Positions 55,719 through 64,000 of a stretch of DNA of 64,000 bases are shown here, piece by piece (within the stretch, counting starts at the first letter, position 1; each line of letters begins with the position of its first letter). The notes under the pieces were generated by a model. The model worked only from the letters and a program-made list of their open reading frames with translations. It did no database searches and was not told where the DNA came from. Made by a program: the position numbers and the translations under genes. Origin of the DNA: Armigeres subalbatus (Eukaryota > Arthropoda > Insecta > Diptera > Culicidae); assembly GCF_024139115.2 (NCBI RefSeq), contig NC_085141.1, positions 132,741,822 to 132,805,821 of the forward strand, given 5' to 3'.

Positions 55719-56195
55719 CTACATAAACATATTTTCATAAATTTGATTAATTTCCAATTCTCGTCCAATAACGTAAACAGTGTTGTCCATGTCAGTTAAT
55801 ATTGTCTCTATGCGTAAAAATTGATCATTTATTCTGATAAATGCGTCGTCATACCCTAAGAGTTTACAAGATTCATTTATTCGATATTGTACATGATTAA
55901 ATTGAAATCTGTCATGATAACTAAATTCTAATTTTGAAATATTCAGCTCACCTGTTTTTATGGAGTAAAAAGAGTAAATTGTGAATTTGAATCGTTCGTC
56001 ATATTTTAACTTTTCCGCTTTTTTAGGTACCAAATCCGCGAATGCCAATTTAGAACTATTGATAATTCTGGTATTATTGCCTAAAATGACAAAACCTGCT
56101 GGTTCATAATATATTTTTTGTATATTTATTTGTACAACTGGGTGATTGTTCCCTGTTCTATATTTTAGCACAGACAGACATAACACATTGAACAT
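55719..56195 (-). CDS. Uncharacterised 158-residue open frame with transposon-derived start
   Basis: The frame starts at an ATG inside the terminus of the element at 56169-56834. Its first nine residues (MFNVLCLSV) are therefore transposon-encoded; the remaining about 149 residues lie outside it. The foreign part is not low-complexity. It reads in beta-rich style with hydrophobic/charged alternation (YYEPAGFVILG, RFQFNHVQYRINE, LGYDDAFIRINDQFLRIETI, VYVIGRELEINQIYENMF). No stop interrupts it. I do not recognise a named domain. The C-terminal pattern recalls unnamed domains at the ends of insect transposon-linked proteins, but this is only an impression. It may be the 3' part of a gene carried by the surrounding element or a gene remnant separated from its 5' part. 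No upstream exon was found. Confidence 0.45.
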   Translation of the reverse strand: MFNVLCLSVLKYRTGNNHPVVQINIQKIYYEPAGFVILGNNTRIINSSKLAFADLVPKKAEKLKYDERFKFTIYSFYSIKTGELNISKLEFSYHDRFQFNHVQYRINESCKLLGYDDAFIRINDQFLRIETILTDMDNTVYVIGRELEINQIYENMFM

Positions 56196-56834
56196 TTACT
56201 CATCAAATTAATCGTCGTTCAGACACTAAACGACATCTGTTGATTTCAGTTATTTGGCAAATCACGTACCCAGAGTCTATTATATATAGAGTTACGCAAA
56301 GAGTGAAGCCAAATCTACCTATTGAACTGTCAAACCGTCTACCTATCGAGCAAAGTAAACAAATGCTTGTTGGTAAGGTGGAAGTATTGTTATCGCCTAA
56401 TGATTATTATGGCGAATTAAAACGCATGAATTGAAATGTATTAGATTTGTTCTAGAAACAGCTTCAAAAACTTCAATACACCCCCCAATAAAGTAGCAAC
56501 AAGAAACTCACGTGTTTGCACTCTGTGGGTGACTTGGTTATCGAATTAAAAAGCTTTAGCAGTGAACACTCTCGTGAAGTCACTTTAAGGGTTGAACAAA
56601 AATGAAAGTTGCAAACAGAATAACAAGAAGATCGTTCAGAATAAGTGTAAGAAGATCCTCTTTGCGCAACTCTATATAATACACTCTGCACGAACCAAGT
56701 GAGCAAACGTCAAACTCGAGCAAATCCGATGCGCGCGCTACGAGTGATCGATTGGCCAACTAATAATTATTTGAATTGACCAGTAAATCAGTGAACGGTG
56801 GAAATTTGACGAGTGTTATGTCTGTTTGTCTGTG
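56169..56834. mobile_element. TIR element 'CACAGACAAACAGACATAAC', copy 2, 7-bp TSD
   Basis: Ends CACAGACAGACATAACACAT and TTATGTCTGTTTGTCTGTG, with ATTTTAG duplicated outside (56162-56168, 56835-56841). Apart from an insertion at 56274-56691 it matches 19110-19362 closely (AACTCGAGCAAATCCGATGC, TTGAATTGACCAGTAAATCA). Confidence 0.88.
56274..56691. mobile_element. Nested 'TATATAGAGTTRCGCAAAGAG' element
   Basis: AGAGTCTATTATATATAGAG-TTACGCAAAGAG at the left and CTTTGCGCAACTCTATATAA-TACACTCT at the right are inverted repeats. The inner right half matches 35104-35290. Comparison with the uninterrupted copy at 19110-19362 shows it is an insertion. Confidence 0.8.
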
Positions 56835-57288
56835 ATTTTAGGATCATACCGTTTGCACTTTCATAGGGAAATAAAGAAGAATTCTAAAATGCTCCAAAGT
56901 TTCGTGCGCATGTTATAATTTATAATGTTTATAATTTGCATATCGACTACTTGAACAAAGATATCTCCTGCACGCCGATCGTTCTGCAGTCATCAAAGTG
57001 GCTTCGAACTACAAGAAGCTTATTCATTACGTCGTTAGCAATTAATCGAGATAAAATTATTTTCTATTATCAGTTATCGAATAAGACTGAATAATAATGA
57101 AATAAAATGATTCAACAAGAAAAGTCAAACTAATTGAGATATTTTTATTTTGATATCATCTCAAATAAATTAAAACAAAACAGGAACTGAATTAGATATT
57201 TTTCTGATATCAAGACTCTTAGAAAATAACTAAATGATAACTAATCTAGTTTGTAAATCTTGATATCGCATAATATGTGTTCGATCAA

Positions 57289-58749
57289 TTTATTTATTTA
57301 TTATCAGACTAAGGCCGGAGTGGCCTGTGCTGCACATAAAAGTCTTCTCCATTCAGCTCGGTCCATGGCTGCACTTCGCCAACCACGCAGTCTGCGGAGG
57401 GTCCGCAAATCGTCCTCCACCTGATCGATCCACCTTGCCCGCTGTGCACCTCGCCTTCTTGTTCCCGTCGGATCGTTGTCGAGAACCATTTTCACCGGAT
57501 TACTGTCCGACATTCTGGCTACGTGACCGGCCCACCGCAGTCTTCCGATTTTCGCGGTGTGAACGATGGATGGTTCTCCCAACAGCTGATGCAACTCGTG
57601 GATCATTTGCCTCCTCCACGTACCGTCCGCCATCTGCACCCCACCATAGATGGTACGCAACACTTTCCTTTCAAAAATTCCCAGTGCGCGTTGGTCCTCC
57701 ACGAGCATCGTCCAGGTCTCGTGCCCGTAGAGAACTACCGGTCTTATAAGCGTTTTGTAGATAGTCAGTTTGGTACTGCGGCGAACTCTATTCGATCGGA
57801 GCGTCTTACGGAGTCCAAAGTACATACGATTTCCAGCCACTATGCGTCTCCGAATTTCTCTGCTGGTATCGTTATCGGCGGTCACCAGTGAGCCCAAGTA
57901 CACGAATTCTTCAACCACCTCGATTTCGTCACCACCGATAGAAACTCGTGGTGGGTGGCTTACATTGACCTCTCTTGAGCCTCTTCCTATCATGTACTTC
58001 GTCTTCAACGTATTGATGACTAGTCCAATCCGTTTAGCTTCGCTTTTCAGTCTGATGTAGGCTTCCTCCATCCTCTCAAAGTTACGTGCCATGATATCTA
58101 TGTCGTCGGCGAAACCAAATAACTGGACGGACTTCGTGAAAATCGTACTACTCGTGTCAATCCCTGTCCTTCTTATTACTCCCTCCAAAGCGATGTTGAA
58201 TAGCAGACACGAAAGACCATCACCTTGCCGTAACCCTCTGCGCGTTTCGAAGGGACTCGAGAATGCTCCTGAAACTCGAACTACGCACATCACCCGATCC
58301 ATCGTCGCCTTGATCAACCGTATCAGTTTATCCGGAAATCCGTTTTCGTGCATTAGCTGCCATAGCTGGTCCCGATCGATTGTATCATATGCAGCTTTGA
58401 AGTCGATAAATAGATGATGTGTGGGCACGTTGTATTCGCGCCATTTCTGCAATACATGACGTAAGGCGAGCACCTGGTCTGTGGTAGAGCGTTCACCCAT
58501 AAATCCCTCCTGGTACTGCCCCACGAACTCTCTTGCAATTGGTGTTAGTTGGCGGCATAAATTTTGGGAGAGTACCTTGCAGGCGGCGTTCAGCAATGTG
58601 ATTGCGCGGTAGTTGCTACAATCCAGCTTATCGCCCTTTTTGTAGATGGGATACACGACACCTTCCATCCACTCCTGCGGCAGAACCTCATCCTCCTAAA
58701 CCTTGGTAATCACCCAGTGCAGCGCTCTAGCCAGTGCCTCACCAGTGCC
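57289..58749 (-). pseudogene. RTE-clade (JAM1-like) retrotransposon, copy F, intact RT frame
   Basis: A 13-base target duplication TGTGTTCGATCAA (57276-57288, 58750-58762) bounds this 5'-truncated copy. The frame 57304-58668 (454 residues from an internal Met) is uninterrupted: motif A FIDFKAAYDTIDRD (residues 87-100), motif B ETRRGLRQGDGLSCLLFNIA (141-160) and catalytic FADDID (186-191). The RTE thumb and C-terminal WAGHVARM and RARWIDQVEDDL blocks follow. A (AAAT)n tail abuts the TSD. The endonuclease and N-terminal RT are missing, so it cannot move by itself. Intact frame plus perfect TSD indicate a recent insertion. Confidence 0.92.
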
Positions 58750-59111
58750 TGTGTTCGATCAAACGAGTAACTAAATAAGATATCAGAATTTTGATATCAC
58801 TATATGATCCATGAATCAAATTAATATCAAATTGAGATATTTTTTTTTGTTTTTGCTAGATATATCATTATCATAATGACTCATTATGTAAACCGTAGAA
58901 AATATGCCCAGTATCAAAATAAGTTTTTGTTTGTTTTCCGTGATATCAAAAATTGTTATCATTTTGTTTATTTGGATACAACATTTAGTTCTCAACTTTT
59001 GATGTGATTACTATTAACTCGACCACAGGGTCACCAAAATTTGATATTGCAAATGAAAGTATCAAAATATCAAAATAACTTTTAAGTTTGTTTTCTTTCT
59101 CTGCTCGGGTA

Positions 59112-60990
59112 AAGAATTTTCAGAGGAAATATAAAAAGTTTTTCGAGCAAATTTTGAAGGAAACTGTTCAAATAGGACTAAAATAAAAACTCCCCTAAAA
59201 AATATAAATTTTCCATAAAAAATAGGAAATTGCCAATAAAGAAATCAGAGTATGGCCAATTAGAAAATATAAAATTTGCACAAATAATGCAAAATTTCCA
59301 TAAACAATTAAGAATTTTCCATAAATCAAAAATAAATTAGCATTTTTAAAAGTAAAAATTGTTATCCAAAAAAAAATTTCATAAAGAAATCAACGGATCC
59401 ATGGAAAATAATACAAATTTGCCATAAATAAATCTATATTGGCAATAAACAATTACAAAACTTTCCACAAAATATGTTTTGCCTTTCTCGTACAACAAAG
59501 TTGTACCAGAAGGCTATAATTTCACCCGAAAGCCAAATTTTGATAGAAGGCTCAGAGACCCATAGTGTTATATACCAATCGACTCAGCTCGAAAAACTGA
59601 GCACATGTCTGTCTGTGTGTGTGTGTGTGTGTAGCCCTGGGAATTTTTATTGTTAAACACGGTTCATATAGAAGGACTTGACTGATTCGAGTGCAACTAG
59701 TTTCATTCGACGGAGAAACTTTCCTAGTTGGACACTATTGTTTTTGTTTGCTAATATCTCATGCGGTTTGAATAATATTTCTATTTTTCTTTTATCAAAT
59801 ACGCTGTGTACATGCACATTTTAAATCAATAATCAATTTAGCCGTGACGTGAATCCATTACTCTCATAGTTGAGTTATTTTTAAGCATCGTGATATAATC
59901 GCATCAAAGCTATTAACCGCCTAAATGTAGGCAATTTACGTTGCATTTACCATACTAATTCGAATTCAACACATTGAATCGAGAAAAGCATAATCACCAC
60001 TGGTGGATAAATTTGGCTTTTTTTTGTTTTTGTTACGAGACGAGCCAGCCTCGGGCAGAAAGTCTCGATAATAAAGACAAAAAAAAAATGTTTTTTTGCA
60101 CATTTATAGGGTTATGCGCTAATTCGTCCATGGCGCTAGCATTCGTCATATCAAATTCTAAATCACTAAATACTCGCGAATCGTAAACTAAAATAATGAA
60201 CTAATCATCTGGCGAGATAGAAAAAAGTGTACACTACGATCTGCATTCATTTAAATTACATTCCGGTGTTACTTACTTGAAATACAGTTAAATTTAACTT
60301 TGCGGCAGTGACTTTTTCACAATTTCCTACGTTATCCGTGCGACGAAGGAAAATCCAGTTCGTTCACTGCTGTAGAAGACGTGCAACACCGTCACCAAAA
60401 TCAACGTAATTCACTGATTTTCACCGCACTTTTTCACATAAATTTCTCACTGCGCACTAAATAAAAGCAATGTTTATTGCTGAAGTGAAAACTAATTGAA
60501 CAATAACTACCGGAAGGCGTTCAAATGATCTGTTTTTTCAAACTTTAGAGCGTTTGAAATTTATTTTCTTCGTCGCCTTGTTTATAGTCGAAAAACGCGT
60601 TGCCAAACTGGCGGTTTGAACTGAAATAATCTTATGTTACACATCTGATAATACATCATGCAGTCAATAAAAGTGGGTTTTTCAATTATTTTCCGCTAGT
60701 GTAATAAAAGAAAAGTCTTCCAAATAAATATTTTTCATACACACTCGTCATTCACACTAAAATTTTCCACTATTCCAAAAGTTTGAAACAGGAGAAATAA
60801 TTTCATAACAGAAATCTGTTGGCAGCACTACCCACGTACATGTAAAGCATGTGTGTTAGTTGTTTGACAGGCTGAGGCATTTAACTGAATGGCAGCACAA
60901 TCAAAACCATTTTTATGCGGTCGAAATGGGATTGCACTAGGAAATTTTTGTTAACTGGAACCGAAATAAACTTTCAAATTTGACTCTCAA
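59112..60990. other. No gene recognised; dispersed repeat and (GT)n
   Basis: 59480-59640 contains TTTCTCGTACAACAAAGTTG and ATACCAATCGACTCAGCTCG, which resemble a very common mosquito repeat. It ends in a (GT)n microsatellite at about 59614-59632. 60290-60650 is moderately GC-rich, but I find no exon. No open frame is convincing. Confidence 0.45.
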
Positions 60991-60992
60991 AA

Positions 60993-63900
60993 TTGACCGA
61001 AATGATAGTTATTCTGCATAAAGTCACAAATAAGTCGTCCAGTTATCCAAGAAATGGCTTGAGCTCAGGAACAAAGATTCCCAGTCCTGATTTAAGTATG
61101 GTACATGCTCCTTGTGGTACAGAGAAAGAATACGTAGATGATCAATTTTCCGGTTTCAAATATGGTACATGCTCTCTATAGTACAAGAACAGAATGCGTT
61201 CACTGCATATGTTCTTGGTCATCCAAGAAATCCCTGAAGTAAGCCCTTCGATCTACACGCGTAACTGAAGATCAATTTTCCGGTTTCAAATATGGTACAT
61301 GCTCTTTATAGTACAAAGAATAGAATGCGTTCACTGTATATGTTCTTGGTCATCCAAGAAATCCCTGGAGTAAGGCCTTTCGATCTACACGCGTAACTGA
61401 AGATCAATTTTCCGGTTTCAAATATGGTACATGCTCTTTATAGTTCAAAGAATAGAATGCGTTCACTGCATATGTTCTTGGTCATCCATGAAATCCCTGG
61501 AGTAAGGCCTTTCGATCTACACGCGTAACTGAAGATCAATTTTCCGGTTTCAAATATGGTACATGCTCTCTGTAGTACAACGAACAGAATGCGTTCACTG
61601 CATATGTTCTTGGTCATCCAAGAAATCCCTGAAGTAAGGCCTTTCGATCTACACGCGTAACTGAAGATCAATTTTCCGGTTTCAAATATGGTACAAGCTC
61701 TTTATAGTACAAAGAATAGAATGCGTTCACTGCATATGTTCTTGGTCATCCAAGAAATCCCTGAAGTAAGGCCTTTCGATCTACACGCGTAACTGAAGAT
61801 CAATTTTCCGGTTTCAAATATGGTACATGCTCTTTATAGTACAAAGAATAGAATGCGTTCACTGCACATTATCTTAGTCATCCAAGAAATCTCTGGAGTA
61901 AGGCCTTTCGATCTACACGCGTAACTGAAGATCAATTTTCCGGTTTCAAATATGGTACATGCTCTTTATAGTACAAAGAATAGAATGCGTTCACTGCATA
62001 TGTTCTTGGTCATCCAAGAAATCCCTGAAGTAAGGCCTTTCGATCTACACGCGTAACTGAAGATCAATTTTCCGGTTTCAAATATGGTACATGCTCTTTA
62101 TAGTACATAGAATAGAATGCGTTCACTGCATATGTTCTTGGTCATCCAAGAAATCCCTGGAGTAAGGCCTTTCGATCTACACGCGTAACTGAAGATCAAT
62201 TTTCCGGTTTCAAATATGGTACATGCTCTCTGTAGTACAAAGAACAGAATGCGTTCACTGCATATGTTCTTGGTCATCCAAGAAATCCCTGGAGTAAGGC
62301 CTTTCGATCTACACGCGTAACTGAAGATCAATTTTCCGGTTTGAAATATGGTACATGCTCTCTGTAGTACATAGAATAGAATGCGTTCATTGCATATGTT
62401 CTTGGTCATCCAAGAAATCCCTGGAGTAGGGCCTTTCGATCTACACGCGTAACTGAAGATCAATTTTCCGGTTTCAAATATGGTACATGCTCTCTGTAGT
62501 ACAAAGAACAGAATGCGTTCACTGCATATATTCTTGGTCATCCTAGAAATCCCTGAAGTAAGGCCTTTCGATCTACACGCGTAACTGAAGATCAATTTTC
62601 CGGTTTCAAATATGGTACATGCTCTCTGTAGTACAAAGAACAGAATGCGTTCACTGCATATGTTCTTGGTCATCCAAGAAATCCCTGGAGTAAGGCCTTC
62701 CGATCTACACGCGTAACTGAAGATCAATTTTCCGGTTTCAAATATGGTACATGCTCTCTGTAGTACAAAGAACAGAATGCGTTCACAGCATATATTTTTG
62801 GTCATCCAAGAAATCCTTGTAGTAAGGCCTTTTGATCTACACGCGTAATTAAAGATCAGTTTTCCGGTTTCAAATATGGTACATGCTCTCTATAGTTCAA
62901 AGAATATAATGCGTTCATTGCATATGTTCATGGTCATCCAAGAAAACCCTGGAAAAGGCCTTTCGATCTACACGCGTAACTGAAGATCAATTTTCCGGTT
63001 TCAAATATGGTACATGCTCTCTGTAGTACAAAGAACAGAATGCGTTCACTGCATATGTTCTTGGTCATCCAAGAAATCCCTGAAGTAAGGCCTTTCGATC
63101 TACACGCGTAACTGAAGATCAATTTTCCGGTTTCAAATATGGTACATGCTCTCTGTAGTACAAAGAACAGAATGCGTTTACTGCATATGTTCTTGGTCAT
63201 CCAAGAAATCCCTGGAGTAAGGCCTTTCGATCTACACGCGTAGCAAATGATCAATTTTCCGGTTTCAAATATGGTACATGCTCTCTGTAGTACAAAGAAC
63301 AGAATGCGTTCACTGCATATGTTCTTGGTCATCCAAGAAATCCCTGGAGTAGGGCCTTCCGATCTACACGCGTAACTGAAGATCAATTTTCCGGTTTCAA
63401 ATATGGTACATGCTCTCTGTAGTACAAAGAACAGAATGCGTTCACTGCATATGTTTTTGGTCATCCTAGAAATCCCTGAAGTAAGGCCTTTCGATCTACA
63501 CGCGTAACTGAAGATCAATTTTCCGGTTTCAAATATGGTACATGCTCTTTATAGTTCAAAGAATAGAATGCGTTCACTGCATATGTTCTTGGTCATCCAA
63601 GAAATCCCTGGAGTAAGGCCTTTCGATCTACACGCGTAACTGAAGATCAATTTTCCGGTTTCAAATATGGTACATGCTCTCTGTAGTACAAAGAACAGAA
63701 TGCGTTCACTGCATATGTTCTTGGTCATCCAAGAAATCCCTGAAGTAAGGCCTTTCGATCTACACGCGTAACTGAAGATCAATTTTCCGGTTTCAAATAT
63801 GGTACATGCTCTCTGTAGTACAAAGAACAGAATGCGTTCACTGCATATGTTCTTGGTCATCCAAGAAATCCCTGGAGTAAGGCCTTTCGATCTTCACGCG

Positions 63901-64000
63901 TAGCTAAAGATCAATTTTCCGGTTTCAAATATGGTACATGCTCTCTGTAGTACAAAGAACAGAATGCGTTCACTGCATATGTTCTTGGTCATCCAAGAAA
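60993..64000. repeat. 132-bp satellite array, about 23 units, open at the right edge
   Basis: Units begin GAAGATCAATTTTCCGGTTT and contain CAAATATGGTACATGCTCT, GAATGCGTTCACTGCATATG, TTGGTCATCCAAGAAATCCC and CGATCTACACGCGTAACT. Successive CCGG cores at 61280, 61412 and 61544 are 132 bases apart. The first unit (from about 60993) is degenerate and shortened. Two variants alternate: one with CTCTGTAGTACAAAGAACAG, one with CTTTATAGTACAAAGAATAG. Because 132 is divisible by three, the minus strand stays open over several units (for example 62098-62805), but the second variant puts a TAA in that frame, so the frames are by-products. Confidence 0.95.

Larger units (their letters stand above)
55110..59109. 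mobile_element. TIR element 'CCCGAGCAGAG' with nested insertions
   Basis: CCCGAGCAGAG at 55110 is mirrored by CTCTGCTCGGG at 59099-59109, each flanked outside by TA (55108-55109, 59110-59111). Both flanks of the interior are full of TGATATCA and ATCAAAAT words, as in the small relative at 21911-22223. Inside lie a 158-residue open frame, a 7-bp-TSD element with its own nested element, and RTE copy F. Whether all non-nested interior sequence belongs to one original element is not certain. Confidence 0.6.

Noticed and set aside
57327..57891. Long open frames antisense to the RTE RT (also at 23543-24101, 39575-40316, 54029-54733)
   Set aside because: They recur at equivalent places opposite every RTE copy and are shadows of its GC-rich coding strand.
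59614..59632. (GT)n microsatellite as a regulatory Z-DNA element
   Set aside because: It is part of a common dispersed repeat with TG-rich 3' sequence; no regulatory context.
62098..62805. 235-residue minus-strand open frame of 44-residue repeats, and similar frames at 62934-63518 and 63549-63860
   Set aside because: They follow from a 132-bp satellite unit being a multiple of three. A common variant unit puts a TAA in the same frame, and no start, promoter or splice context exists.
60993..64000. CRISPR-like direct repeats
   Set aside because: Units are contiguous with no unique spacers, in a eukaryotic genome; this is a satellite array.

Overview
The window looks like a repeat-rich, AT-rich culicine mosquito genome, most likely Aedes. 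The reasons are RTE-clade retrotransposons of the JAM1 type, tRNA-derived SINEs of the Feilai type, R1-clade LINE remains, many small inverted-repeat elements, and spliceosomal introns. The species call is an inference from element types, not from a database match.

Only one convincing host gene is present. It lies on the minus strand. Three 3' exons at 28.4-29.2 kb encode a cysteine-rich protein, and a signal-peptide exon at 42.6 kb joins them in phase across an intron of about 13.5 kb. The assembled product is about 207 residues: signal peptide, two tandem ten-cysteine Ly6/uPAR-like (DUF753-like) units each ending in Cys-Asn, and a hydrophobic tail suited to a GPI anchor. The long intron is filled with SINEs, an R1-clade LINE, a near full-length RTE element and other repeats.

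Layout. 0-9.7 kb: inverted-repeat DNA elements, a jockey-like RT relic, a 52-bp minisatellite and two larger TIR elements. 9.7-19.4 kb: a U2 snRNA 5' fragment, MITEs, degenerate tandem repeats, a SINE-like element and a TIR element with a 7-bp target duplication. 19.6-25.4 kb: an RNase H-bearing LINE relic, an R1-clade relic, a SINE and RTE copy A. 25.7-28.3 kb: MITEs and a large palindromic element with a second element in its loop. 28.4-42.8 kb: the Ly6-like gene and its intron. 45.4-46.8 kb: a TIR element and a damaged RTE fragment. 47.1-52.4 kb: a 5.3-kb DNA transposon with TIRs of about 0.5 kb, a 5-bp target duplication and a broken transposase-like gene of unfamiliar type. 52.4-54.7 kb: a palindromic element, a SINE and RTE copies D and E. 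55.1-59.1 kb: a TIR element carrying several nested insertions, including the best-preserved RTE ORF (copy F). 61-64 kb: a 132-bp satellite array running off the right edge.

The items most worth a second look are the 5.3-kb transposon and its transposase-like family, the split Ly6-like gene, the 7-bp-TSD element whose terminus supplies a start codon to flanking ORFs, and the satellite whose unit length is a multiple of three.
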